The notes beneath the pieces are model-generated. The model did no database searches. It was not told where the DNA came from and was given only the letters and a program-made list of their open reading frames with translations. The translations under genes and the position numbers were made by a program. From positions 23,350,967-23,414,966 of the forward strand of contig OY821744.1 in assembly GCA_963682055.1 (NCBI GenBank): DNA of 64,000 bases. Direction: 5' to 3'. Shown here in pieces: positions 20,332 through 40,279 of this stretch (position 1 is the stretch's first letter; each line of letters starts with the position of its first letter). Source of the DNA: Primula veris (taxonomy: Eukaryota; Streptophyta; Magnoliopsida; Ericales; Primulaceae).

Positions 20332-21744
20332 AGCGTCAGTGGTCGGGAAGCTTTTGCCTATGAATTTCCTTCTCGCCCAATAGCTGCTGGGGATGGAGTT
20401 GATAAAGTTTTAGATGGCTATGTTATTGGCGTATTGTGGAATTTGGTTTGCCACGTCGATGAAACGTATGCAATAATCGTTGAGTCGTTCATTTGGCAGC
20501 ATCGCCATTTTCAGAAGGTTTTCAATGTTGACCTTCTTCTTCCTATGAGCCGCATATCGGGTGGAGTACGCACGGAGAAGCTTCGTCCAGCTTCATATGG
20601 ATCCTCGTGGCAGGTTGTGATACCACGACGAAGCCTCTTGGCCCAAGCTGTTTTTGAAAAACTTGCACATCAGCGCAGCGTCATCACTCCACAGCTCCAT
20701 TCTTGTGCGGTAGTGGCGCAGATGATCAATTGGGCAGCTTCTTCCATCATACAGCCTGAATTCGGGGATGATGAACCCCACAGGATTGCGGTGCCGAGTA
20801 ATCTGCTCGGTACACGGAGTTTCTTGGCATACGTCCCAAGCCTGTTGGAATGCTTCATCCGGCGCTTGGTAGTGGGGGGGGGGGGGGTACTCCCCATAAT
20901 GGGGTTGTGGTTAGTATCCTACAATGACCATGTGCTCGGGATACCTACCGTCGTTCGGGTTTTTGTTGGGGATAGGTCCCCGAGGAGCGTCCTGGCGACC
21001 GAAGATCATTGGGGTCGTCCTTGGGATATGTTCCCCTTGTCTGGGTATTCTTGTATCATGGGTTCGGCCCGCCACTGCCATAGCTGTTCGGTAAGCGGAA
21101 TCTTCCACATCGTGCCGGGGGTCGGTATGTGCATTGGCAGGTTGGGTGGGCGGTATTGTTATGCCTGCTGCCGCCATGGCCGACATGCATGCGGCCAGCT
21201 GAACTTGAAGGTGGGCATTGTGACCCCGCTCGGCTTGTGTTAATGCGGCCTCGTTCCCTGCTTGGGGAACAATGGGTTGTACTTCCACCGTGGACGGGGT
21301 AATTATCCACGGTGGGAGTATCGGTGGTCGGGACGTTTGCTCGAGTACAAAGTCCTCGGGCATGCCAAACCGGTGGGCTTCGTTCGTTTGAAGACGAACT
21401 CGGTGGGAGCTGGAATTGACCGAGGCTGCTGGCCGAGGGGCCCTTGAGCTTGGCTCTGCATTGTTGAGGTGGCGGTTGTCTGGCAAGGTTCCCCCTGCAC
21501 GTCTTGCCGCGGACAACGCTCTTTCGTCCTCTGAGTCTGTAGGGTTTTCGTCGACGAGCCCGTCGACTGGAGGAGGTTGGTTGGTTTGGATGTTAGAGAT
21601 GGTCGGTCTATAGCTGGCCTGGAGTGCCTCGTAGCGGTCTTGGATGTCGATGAGATATGCTAGCTCGTCTCGGCGGATTGAGACTTCTTGGTTAGATGTT
21701 GTTCCTACTTCCTCTGGGCGGGTTTCTTCATTGGTATTTGCCAT
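20332..21744 (-). pseudogene. gag of the gypsy element, N-terminal and central part, degenerate
   Basis: It starts MANTNEETRPEEVG, 80 bp inside the right LTR. The N-terminal 270 residues are low-complexity. The central capsid-like block reads IIPEFRLYDGRSCPIDHLRH and DDAALMCKFFKNSLGQEASS, with WYHNLPRGS, the typical gag block of this clade. Stops at 20911-20913 and 20593-20595, and a 14-base G run at 20874-20887 (a likely slip site), break the frame. Confidence 0.8.
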
Positions 21745-21808
21745 TGTTGCTCGTCTGATAGAGTATTGGTGTTCGATTTCGAAACTAGTTGGGAACTAGA
21801 TGATTTCC

Positions 21809-21823
21809 GGAGACGGCGCCATT
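21809..21823 (-). promoter_or_regulatory. primer-binding site of the gypsy element
   Basis: On the - strand, tggcgccgtctccgg follows the 5' LTR after two bases. TGG at the start matches the CCA end of a tRNA. The exact tRNA was not determined. Confidence 0.75.
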
Positions 21824-22386
21824 TGATAAAGCCATAACTTTGTTCGGTGGCATTAGGCTTTTCAACAATAATATAATGTAAAAGAGGATAAATACTGAAC
21901 ACTTCTTTATTCTTTATTATTACTCGGTGATTGTTCTTACTCGTATTACAATTTCTTATAGCACTACTTAACGTTACAACTTGCTCTTCAATCTTGGTCT
22001 TTCTTGGTCTTCGATGATCGGTCTTTAGTCTTACTCGGTTTGCTTTATGTTGTGCTAAGATCTGACAAGTTTTTCTCTTTTCTCTCCTTCTCTTTATATT
22101 TTTTAGATTGATTTCTGGGTCCCTCTTTTAGGGGTGGTACTTGGCTATTTACAGGCAATTATGCCTCATAGGATGTTGACAAATGTCACCATTTTAGGCG
22201 CCACCTCATGGGCTTTTCCATTGTGGACCTTTACTACTGGGCTGGACCTTTATAGATAATGACATGTTTAGGAAAGCTCTCTTGGACCCTGAGTTTTTGA
22301 GTTTTAGCATTGGGTACCCTCTAATAATTGGTGGGTCGATTCATACCCGAATAGACATATTCGGGTCCAATTTTTATGTTCTATCA
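21824..22386 (-). repeat. LTR of the gypsy element (5' LTR by coding direction)
   Basis: 563 bp, TG..CA, about 96% identical by eye to the left LTR. The TATA-like block is altered here (+ strand tatttaca at 22146-22153 against tatttata in the other LTR). Confidence 0.93.
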
Positions 22387-22391
22387 GCTTT
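22387..22391. repeat. target-site duplication of the gypsy element, right
   Basis: gcttt, identical to 5201-5205. Confidence 0.9.
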
Positions 22392-23254
22392 TATCGATGT
22401 TTTTTATTTTTGTAATTGTTTATAAATATTTGGTTTTTAAAGTGATGCTGAATTTATTAGTATATTTTTATTTGTTTTTCGTATATATTAATTATTGTGG
22501 TATTAAGTCATTTCGAACTTATACATATCAAACGCAGACAAAACTTATAAATATCAAAAACACTTTTTCACCAGACGCTAATTTTTTCTAAAGTAATTTT
22601 TATATAAGTTAATTTTCAACAGCAATTTTTCAGACATCACTTTTTAAGAAAGCATTTGATTTTCAAACAGCATATTCATATTGCTTTTCAATTCCTTAAT
22701 CTTTTCGACCCCTCATTGTATTCCACATCATGACCCTACTCAATAGAATCACCACCAACCATTTCTTTTTGGTAAACAACACCTAAGTCCTCAATGTATG
22801 GGATAATGTACAAATTACCGTGCACTTGATTCGCATTCCACTTGAACCCCTCATGTCCATTACACGAGGGAGAATAAAGTTCTTTTTTATGATTGTTATT
22901 ACTCTGGTGAACCAGACATTTGTTTTTCCAAATCAAATCGTCAAGAATTTTACGCTATCATGGTATATCAATGCTAAACTTGATTTCGTCGAAGTAAAAT
23001 TTGTAAACCATAAATCACCATTTTGTATACATTTGTTCAAAACTCATCTTAAAATTATGGTGCACACGTGATTATTTAACAAGGAAACCAAGAAACAAAA
23101 ATTAACCGATAATACAGGGGAACAAGCTAAAGTATAAATAATACACTATATATTACAATGTAATAGTTTAACAAAGTAGATATGAGTCGAAATTCTAATG
23201 GACAAAATATGATCTTATTAATTTCTCTTATTATAAATAGAAACGTGAGTGCAA
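22392..23254. other. AT-rich flank right of the gypsy element, no gene recognised
   Basis: A short - strand open frame at 22736-22936 has no motif I recognise. This stretch should be the continuation of whatever the gypsy element landed in, possibly the Harbinger element, but I found no matching terminus. Confidence 0.35.
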
Positions 23255-23416
23255 GCATTGCTACAACGGTAAAGTTGCTATCTAGTGACCTAAAAATCAT
23301 GGCTTCTAGTCATGTAAGTGTCTCTTACAGAAATGTAAAAGAAGACTGTCTACATTAAGGCCTATGTGGCCGAACCCCCTCGCATAATTGGAGCTTTAGG
23401 ACTGGATTTGCACTTT
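23255..23416 (+). mobile_element. tRNA-derived SINE (Au/TS-like)
   Basis: The block attgctacaacggtaaagtt, followed by gacctaaaaatcatggcttc and then ggcctatgtggccgaacccc, follows the order of plant tRNA-derived SINEs: the tRNA-like A and B box region first, then the conserved body ending near ggactggatttgcac. Several base changes weaken the B box, so it is probably inactive. I did not identify a target duplication. Confidence 0.65.
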
Positions 23417-25035
23417 ATTAGGGCATGTTTAACGGGTGGTATTTAGAAGTATTGATTTAGATGGGGAACGACCGTTAGTTTGTGAGAGCGATATGTCAAG
23501 TTTGGTGTGTTGGTTTATAGTGTTTGTTCAATTTTATGTATAATATTAAATAATATAAAAATAAAAACATAAATAATTTTTAATACATTATCAAATTGAG
23601 ATGATGTTTATTTAAATAACAAAATATTTATCTTTTTAATAAAAAAATATTTATTATGAATAAGAGTTAGTTGTAATTCAAGAAGTGTCTAAAATATATT
23701 TATGTATATTTATTATGAGAAATAAACAATATTCACATATTTTTGATTTAAAAAATTGATAAAAGGACTGGATTGCAAGTAAATTGAAATTACAAGGACC
23801 AATTTTTTAATTAATAAATGTCCAAATATATACTTTTGAATCTGAATAATAAGTTTTTGCAAATTACAGTGACCAATTCCTGTAATTTGCAGAAATGAAA
23901 ACAACAGAATTGTTGTGCAGAGCGAAGCCATACAAGGAAAGGGGAACCCAACCTATGAACGCAAGCGCATGACACAACGATAAATGTGAATGGTTGGCAA
24001 ATCAGTGTTTCGGTGGCCGCAACAGCGCTGCGTTAAACATGATCTTATAAATATAAACTTGGTATACGTTTTTGATCCGTGCTTCTACAAATCTAAAGTA
24101 TATAAAATGTCAAATTTTACAGATTTGTTAGAACAAACAATTTAAAAATAAAATAGAACCTTGATTTAAAAGAAAATTAAAAAAATAATTACGAATACAT
24201 ATGAAAAAACCGATAACAAATGTTGCAATGTGTCGGTTTACCCAATCACGATGCTTTCGGGGTATCTAATTGGATTTCGCTCGTCGTTTCATTTCTGTTT
24301 ATTTTTTTGGGTGAACCTGAGACTGGATGGAGGGTTTTAAGCAAGTTGAGTTGAAGTTTATATTGGTTTACTTGTGTACCTTTTCTTCTTTTGATAATTG
24401 GCTTAATTTTGAGGTTTTACTTTCAGTGTAGTTTATGTTAACTAGTATGGTGCAATCTGCTTATAGGTTGTAGTCAGATTAGTTTAGCTTTTTTCTTGAC
24501 CGATAGTTGGTCACGTTGATCGGTCATTTAAAATGCAGTTTATGGCTTGTTCTATGTTGGTGTCTCGGCCTCTTCTATTATATATCACCTAAAAAAAACA
24601 ACAAGATGTTTCACTTGAGAATTACTTGTAATTTTTATTTGATAAAAGTACATCAAGAAAATCACAACTGAAATGGAATGAGGGGGGTCTTTACGTAACC
24701 TCTGAATAATAATGGGTGTTTTTTCCTAGTATAATTACAAGCAAACATAAAATAGTGCGCCTCTTCTTTCTCTTTCTCTCTCTCTTTCTATCTCTATATT
24801 TGGTGAAAATATGCAGCAGGGTGGCAAATGATAAAATAGAGATCTCTCCTCTTATTATTATTAATTTCCTATTACCATTCCCAAGAGGTAATTTCTCTAC
24901 TTTAGCTATATTGCTAGAAAGATCTATAGATTTTGTCCATAAAGTTTCATTTGTAATTTAATGTTAGATGAAATCTTTTGTTGGGTATTTACAAGTTTGT
25001 ATCTTTAGTATGAATTTGTTTGATTTACATGTGAA
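23417..25035. other. AT-rich intergenic DNA, no gene seen
   Basis: No convincing coding region. Short pyrimidine runs occur near 24755-24800. The stretch at 24300-24595 ends in an A run (about 24591-24598) and could be a retroposon tail, without further support. Confidence 0.35.
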
Positions 25036-25051
25036 AAAACACTCAAATGTT

Positions 25052-25246
25052 TTTTTTTTGGAGGTTAATATGATCGAATGTCAATAAAAAATGTATAACT
25101 CGTGGCCAATCCCAAAGAGTAAAGGCAGGAACCCTGCTCTCCAAGGCAATAGGATATGAGGTCGCACACGTGTCGATACGGGAGTCTCCGAGTAATAGGT
25201 GACTCTACTCCTTTTTTACCGACACGTGTTTTTTTTTTACGGCGAT
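25052..25246 (-). mobile_element. retroposon insertion (SINE-like, 195 bp) with 16-bp target duplication
   Basis: A perfect 16-bp direct repeat, aaaacactcaaatgtt, flanks the insert at 25036-25051 and 25247-25262. The insert begins with a T run on the + strand, that is, a poly(A) tail on the - strand. Long perfect target duplications plus an A tail are the signature of LINE-mobilised retroposition. The body was not matched to a known SINE family. Confidence 0.7.
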
Positions 25247-25634
25247 AAAACACTCAAATGTTATTTGTAAATAAGTGGGTACATAAATAAATGCAAGCGT
25301 GTTTTGAGTTGTTAGGATATATGATTTGATATAATTGGGGCTTTGGGTAGAGTTTTTATTAAGGTTTATTGTTCATACATTATAAAATATTACTTTTTTA
25401 ACACTTCCATCTTAAGATTTGAAGTTTCCCATAACTTGGTGACTTTTAAATCAAGGCTGTGATTGCATAACTTAAATGTGACCTTTTTTTACTCAATGAC
25501 CCGAAATATGCATTGCGTAAGAAGCCTCGAATTCCCAAATCTTATGATTTTCGCCTCTTCTATGTATTTTGAAATGTTCGTTCTCTTAGTCATTTTAGTT
25601 GTATAAAGAACTTCAGTTTAAGTGTTTAACGGTA

Positions 25635-26173
25635 CACTGTTTCAAAAGTCTCTGCCTTGCTCCGCCTAGGACTTTGTCTGCCACCGCGATTAATAGTAGG
25701 CGCTTTTATACGAGTCAAATACGACCTGATCCGGGTCAACCCGGTCAAAGTAGATGAATCATAAAAGATACTAAAAAATACATGTTGATTATCAAGATTT
25801 ACACTTCAAATTTGTCTTTCAATACATCATTATGTTTCTTTTGGTTTATTACTTTATACTTACCTTTTCAGAACTTTAAATATTATGACTCTATGATCAT
25901 AGCTTGAAGTGTTCAATTTAACTTGGTTTATACTCAACTGTTCAAATATTATTTGGGTTGTAATAGTATAACTATGGGCTAATAGGCTTGAAATGTTCAA
26001 TTTAACCTTGGTAATTTTATTTACAACATGTCTGTTGTACGAATGTCTAAGAAAAACGAATAAAAATGTGAAAAGATGGTCTTGCCGCCTAGTCCCGCCT
26101 AGGCGCCTAGACCCCTAGGCCCCCAGACCCCACCTCAACGCCTAGATCCCGCCTAGCGCCATTTGAAACCTTG
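25635..26173. mobile_element. hAT-type MITE, copy 2 (539 bp), upstream of ADCS
   Basis: Ends are cactgtttcaaaag and, inward from the right, caaggtttcaaatgg. Flanking octamers are taacggta (25627-25634) and taatggaa (26174-26181), 6 of 8 identical. The subterminal region is GC-rich with many cgcctag motifs on an AT-rich core. It has the same family features and nearly the same length as copy 3. Its right end lies 147 bp before the ADCS ATG, so it is in the promoter or 5' UTR region. Confidence 0.7.
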
Positions 26174-26320
26174 TAATGGAATGTCTTACATCTGTTTAAT
26201 TTACTTGTTAATGTGTCACTCGGAAGGTTAAGCTGCATCTGAATGCCATGCATATTTAACTTGCAGTTTGGTAGATCTGGAGGGTTAGATCATCTACAAT
26301 CTTATTTGTTCTGAGCAAAA

Positions 26321-34745
<8,425 letters not shown>

Positions 34746-35849
34746 TTTAACAAATAGGAACATTTATTCATGATTACTTATCAAAATACACGGCTGAACA
34801 GATAAAGCATGAAACTCTGGGTTTATTATACTTTTATACCATTTATTTTTGGTACATCGGAAATCTTTTATACTTTTGTAGTTTTCTATCATTAACTATG
34901 AACCTTTTTCATTTTAATACCATAAAATATCACTTTTTCTTTTTAGTAGCATAAACTAAGGGGGTTTTTTTTAGTACGAATCCGTCAATTGATGTTTAAC
35001 TTTTAAATGAAACCGTTAGTTCCGGGGGTATTTTTTTCCACCATTAACAATCATTATAGCAATGATGCTAATTTATTAATATAAACCGTCAGATCATTAT
35101 AAGATGATCCAACGGTCTATGGCTTATAGGTGAGGAGGACACTGCAGTAGATGGTGGTGGTGGGGCTGTTATTCGAATTATAGGGTTACGATATTAACAT
35201 CATCAAAGGTGATTTGGGTGTAATAATCAGGTTAAGTATGATTGAACAGATTTGAGGATATAATTGGCGGTTTTATCATAGTGGCCTGTAACAGTGACTA
35301 CGATACCGGTGTATTATACCTGGTGTATTACCTGGAGGTTGGGTGGTGGAGAAATAGTGGTGTGTCACAACTTTTTACAAAAAAAAAATTCTTCTATTTA
35401 TAGCGTATTCATTAGATTTGTACATTTATTTTGTGGTTTTTTTAAAATTTATATAAAATATAAATATAAGGGTATATGTTATTCAGAGGATTTGTTTTTT
35501 TTTATATATTTATACAAGTATACATTTTTGTACTGTAGTTAGACATTTTAAATATATAACAAAATTGTAAGAGTATAAAGAATATCCTTGTATGAAATTT
35601 AAGCACTTATTTTTTTTATTTTATTTTATTTTGTATTTAGGCAAAAAAAAGAAAGTATATTATGCCTAATTTTGAATTTTTTTTAGCATTAAAATAAAGT
35701 TATAATTAGTAAAATTAGTTGTGTTTAATAAAGTTGTAAATTAAAAGAATGTTTTTTTAGCAATTTTACTAATCGTTTCAATATAAGTTAGTTATCTTTA
35801 TAGTTTTATAAATTGTATGTGTTATTTGTTTATTGTTTCGATTGGTAAT
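34746..35849. other. intergenic DNA after ADCS, no gene seen
   Basis: T-rich sequence with short repeats; no coding signal. The ADCS 3' UTR should lie in the first few hundred bases; several AT-rich candidates for a poly(A) signal exist and none stands out. Confidence 0.4.
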
Positions 35850-36497
35850 TAAAATAAATATACCTACACCTATTATATTAACAAAAACATAATCTTAAAA
35901 ATTAAATTATCAAAAGTATACATTACATTAATAATTAATAAAAAACAAAAAACATGTTTATCACCACTAATCTCTTTTCCCTCTCTCTTTTTCTTATTCC
36001 TCTCACTCTTTCTTCAATCTATCTCTTCTTCTCATTCTCTCTCCGATCTATCTCTCCTTCTTCTTTCTATCTCCGATCTCTCTTTCTCTCTTTTTCTTTT
36101 TCTGATCTCTATCTGCTCTTCTCACACTCTCCTCTTTCTTCTCTCTCTTTCTAATCTCTCTCTCATCTGTTTTCTCGCTCTCTCCAATCTTTCTCTTCTC
36201 CTTCTTCTCGCTCATTCCGATGTCTCTCTTCTCATTCTGATCTCTCTATTCTTCTCTCTTTCCTCCTCCCTCTCTGTTTCCGATCTCTCTCTTCTGCTCC
36301 CTCTATCTTTCCGATTTTTCTATCATCCTTCTCTCTCTCCGATCTCTCTATTCGGTGGATATTGAAACGGAAACATCCGTCGGAATCGGCGACGAGAGTA
36401 TAGAGCGAGGTCGAAAACTAAATGTTGATAACGACGGAGATGCGGTCGTCAGAGGACCACGACGACGACGTGTTAGTTCGAGATCGAAAAACGGGTA
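35850..36497. repeat. dispersed repeat R, copy 1, with long pyrimidine tract
   Basis: It opens with attaaaataaatatacctac and an AT-rich block. About 390 bp of nearly pure T/C follows (35965-36355), then a conserved 140-bp segment containing acatccgtcggaat and cgacgacgacgtg, ending at aacggg. The order and much of the sequence recur at 38212-38766. The open frames inside are low-complexity Ser/Phe/Leu and not genes. Confidence 0.75.
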
Positions 36498-36519
36498 GAG
36501 TTATAATTTTTACTCAGCT

Positions 36520-36840
36520 CTCATAAAAATATTAGAAGAGAGAGAAAAACACACGAATGATTATTGAGAAAAAAATCATAGACTTAAGTATAGAGAGATT
36601 GATAGTGTTTAAGTTGTGAGCTATAGAGTTAGACATATACGTTTGAGTGTTGTGAGTCTCAAAACTCGTTACTGTCCTTCACATATCAATAAATTACTAG
36701 GTGAGGGCCTCAGAGATGTAGATCTAGCACTAGATCGAACTCCGTCATCAACGTTGTGTGTTCAGTTCATTTATTATTCCAGACGAGTTCAGTTATAACT
36801 TGAGTTAAAACTGAGTTATAACTGAAAGTGTAACAGGATC
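36520..36840. mobile_element. copia-LTR-like remnant
   Basis: The succession of agagagagaaaaacacacga, ggtgagggcctcagagatg, atcgaactccgtcatcaac and gttgtgtgttcagttc resembles the 3' half of plant copia LTRs. A similar order occurs at about 57090-57360 (taggtcgaactccattaaca, then gttgtgttatatc). No second LTR or target duplication was found. Confidence 0.4.
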
Positions 36841-37264
36841 TTAAAACTTCGGCTTACGTTTCTTACAAAGACATTGTATTGTATGAAAAAGGAAATACGA
36901 CAGTCAATTTAGGCATGTCAAAAAAGTTATCATGAGAAAGGTTCATCATTTTACATTTGTTTTAAGGGTAAAACCTAAAGTATAATTTAAGAATCTAAAA
37001 CTTTTGTGCTTTATTTTGTGGAATAGGTTTCCAGATAAGCAACACGTGAAGTTGTAAAAGAATGTGTGCTTGAAAGTTGAAAGGCACTTCAACAAATACA
37101 TAAATACATATGGTTAAAAATGAAAATGTTGAAGTGCAATATGTATAATTTATAGGGCTAAGTCTTTTATATTTACTAGAAAATAAGCAAATCCTAATAT
37201 TAAGCTTACTTCATGCAGCGCAACTAATGAGGTAAACTATAGCTTTAGATGCGTCAAAAATCAT

Positions 37265-37588
37265 CCTTTAAAGGACATAAAAGCGCCAAAAAAAAAACCA
37301 AATGACCGTTTTCAATAAATCCTTTCAAGGTGGTTGTAAAATGCCTCAAACGAGAAAAGAAAATCGCATTATTTTTTAGAGGTGCTTGTAAATCGCTTTT
37401 AGACTTTTTACAACATCCACATAGAGAGAAAAGAAAACGGCCTTATTTTTTAGAGGCACATGTAAACCGCCTTTAAACTTTTTGCAACACCCACATAAAT
37501 GATGTTTTCATTACCGCCTCAAGAACCGTCTCAAAAGGTTTTAGAGGTGGTTTTTTACCGGCTCTAATGAATATATTTGGTATAGTGT
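37265..37588. mobile_element. CACTA-like element end
   Basis: The right end, ttggtatagtg, read inward is cactataccaa, as in CACTA termini. Subterminal degenerate repeats (agaggtgcttgtaaatcgc, agaggcacatgtaaaccgcc, agaggtggttttttaccggc) are spaced through about 220 bp. The other terminus was not found, so this may be a fragment. Confidence 0.4.
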
Positions 37589-38211
37589 GTATATGAGTCG
37601 TTCTGTTACGAATGGCCCTGATAGCATAGGCAGGGTAGCCCTTACCTCATGACACGACTCTCTATAACGGGAGCATTGCATCCTGCTAGAATGGGCAGGA
37701 GAAGTGCTCATCGATACATGGGGCTATGTATGTAAGTGCAATATGGATTATTGTAAAATGTTTTTGATATGATTTAAACGTGATTAAGTCAAATATATAT
37801 TTTCTAACACAATTGTACAATCATTGAGAACATCGATCCTAAATCTTTCCCCATAACATTCACCAATGAATCATGACTCTCTAAACCTGTTTAATATTTT
37901 TTTTCATAAAGGTATACACATTGTTTTTTCCATTGTTTGATAGACTCCTTACTTAGACATCAGAGGGTGATCGATTGGAAAACAAATAACGCCCTTAACC
38001 TAGAGTTGATTGTTTTGAGAGGTACACGGAAAAAATCTTATGAGAGAGAGGAGAACAACCCTACATGGAGAAATATCATTGGTCTAAACAGCCAATATCA
38101 AGAAATTTTTATTTTAAGGTCCATGAGATTGCGCTGTCTATAGGAAAGACTTAAATTGTAAAAAATATTTTTTCTTTATCATGAGCTAAGAAGCCGTTTT
38201 ATTTAGAAGGA
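37589..38211. other. intergenic DNA, no gene seen
   Basis: No motif or coding signal recognised. Confidence 0.4.
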
Positions 38212-38766
38212 ATTAAAATAAGCATACACTACACCTATTATATTAACAAAAATATAAGCTAAAAAATTAAATTATCAAAAACATACATTTCATTAATAAT
38301 TAATAAAAAACAAAAACTACATTCATCACTCATGATCTCTTTCATCTCTCTGGTTCTCTCGCTCTCTTTCCAATCTATCGCTCCTTCTCATTTTGTCTCT
38401 CTCCGATCTCTCCTCCTTCTAATCTCTTTCTCATCTCTCTCTCCTCCTCCATCTCTCTCTCATCCGTCTTCTCCCTCTCTCCAATCATTCTCTCCTCGTC
38501 TTTCTCACTCTATCCGATCTCTCCTTCTTCTGCTCTCTTTCCTCCCTCTCTCTCCTCATCCCCCCTCTTTCGGATCTCTCTCTCCTCTTCACTCTCTCTC
38601 TCTCTCCGATCTCTCTATTCGGTGAAAATTAAAACGGAGACATCCGTCGGAATGGACGGCAAGTGTATAGAGCGATGATGGAAACTCAAGTTTGATGTCG
38701 ACGAAGATACGGTCGTCAAAGAAGAGGCACACGACGACGACGTGATAGTTCGAGATCAGAGAACGG
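38212..38766. repeat. dispersed repeat R, copy 2
   Basis: Direct-orientation copy of 35850-36497, about 2.36 kb away: the same AT-rich opening, pyrimidine tract (about 38335-38622), acatccgtcggaat block, cgacgacgacgtg block and aacggg end. It is followed at once by the 21-bp minisatellite. Confidence 0.75.
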
Positions 38767-38779
38767 GTAAATGTTGAAT

Positions 38780-39250
<471 letters not shown>

Positions 39251-39519
39251 TTTGTTAATTAAAATTTTTTTGGTATATTTTTGTTAATTTAGTTTAAAAA
39301 GTATTATATTTTATTAATTTATCCTTGTTTCTATTTGTTTTTCAGTTCTAAGTATAAAATGGTATTTTTATGAATGTATAATTTTTACAAGGGCATAAAA
39401 GTAACATAACTCCAAAAGAAGCATGTGACGTGCACATGGCTCTTTTCCATCCAATTTATGGACGGAATTGTACTAAATGCTAAAGATGCATTTAGTTAAT
39501 GGTAATAAAAAGAAAGGTG

Positions 39520-40279
39520 AGAGCATTCTCAACTGTTTTTTAAACTCTCCTCTATATCTATAGCCTTATACATCAATTTAGGCTATAATTTGAAATGTTG
39601 CACAACAGTCCTATAGATCTTTTTAATACAACTTATTAAAATGATTTTTTTATTCTTTCATTTATTTAATTCCTCTACCAGAGATCAACTCTTCTTCTTC
39701 AAAACGTCACTTGCCCTCCACCCCCTTATTTTATTATGGTTTTCATCCTTCACTGAGTTGTGAATCTCAACGAAAGACATCATCATAAGTCAAAATTGTA
39801 CAGAATCGAACTCTTTGACAAGAAAAACGAAAACTTTGAATGAAAAACAATAATAGATTAAGGGGGAAGAACGGAGGAGGTGATTAAGTGATATATAATT
39901 GTTAAGGGGGATGCGGCCAGATGAGAAAGGGAACGGAAGAGATGATTTATCCGTTGATGAAGATTGAAGGAGGAGATGAATAGATCAAGTGAACAGTGAG
40001 AGAAGAGCTTAAATCAACTTTTAGAAATATGAAAACTAGAGAGAGAGAGAAATAGTGAACAGTGAAAGAGAAAAACAGATGAGGTAAGGTTTTGTTTATC
40101 AGTGGGCCCCACTTAAAATATGCCCTATAGTTTTTTCAATTTCTCTTTACATGTAGAGAGCTTTTCTATAATTTATAGAGTTGTATAAACTATAAAGTCA
40201 TTGTTGGGTAAGACTTTTCACATTTCTGTATAAAGTTATACATATAAAGCGTTTTTATAGTGATAGTTGAGAATGCTCT
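39520..40279. mobile_element. non-autonomous TIR element (760 bp)
   Basis: Perfect 15-bp terminal inverted repeats, agagcattctcaact at the left and agttgagaatgctct at the right. The interior is AT-rich and non-coding, with some further inverted similarity (tatagg and tctata blocks). The flanks do not show a clear target duplication, so the superfamily stays open. Confidence 0.7.

Larger units (their letters stand above)
5206..22386 (-). mobile_element. Ty3/gypsy LTR retrotransposon, Tat/Retand type, 17.2 kb, with antisense gene cassette
   Basis: The element has two LTRs (557 and 563 bp), both TG..CA, inside a 5-bp duplication, gcttt. Gag, protease, RT, RNase H and integrase read leftward on the - strand (21744 to 15851), so the right LTR is the 5' LTR. 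A second RNase H domain precedes integrase, and a spliced antisense gene lies between integrase and the 3' LTR; both are known marks of the Tat lineage. A primer-binding site adjoins the right LTR. There is no chromodomain. By hand count the LTRs differ at about 21 positions plus one 6-bp indel, roughly 4%. Many stops in gag-pol make it unable to move by itself. It is markedly more GC-rich than the flanks. Confidence 0.93.

Noticed and set aside
20065..21243. 392-residue open frame on the + strand
   Set aside because: It is the reverse complement of gag, which has the recognisable motifs on the - strand; long antisense frames follow from its GC-rich codons.
22736..22936. Possible Myb-like second ORF of the Harbinger element
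   Set aside because: The peptide has no Myb/SANT tryptophan pattern I can recognise; position alone is not enough.
23419..23450. ttagggcatgtttaac as the second Harbinger terminus
   Set aside because: It is in the same orientation as the candidate left end at 2778, whereas the second terminus must be inverted.
38332..38625. 97-residue Ser/Leu/Pro-rich open frame
   Set aside because: Arises from the pyrimidine tract of repeat R copy 2.
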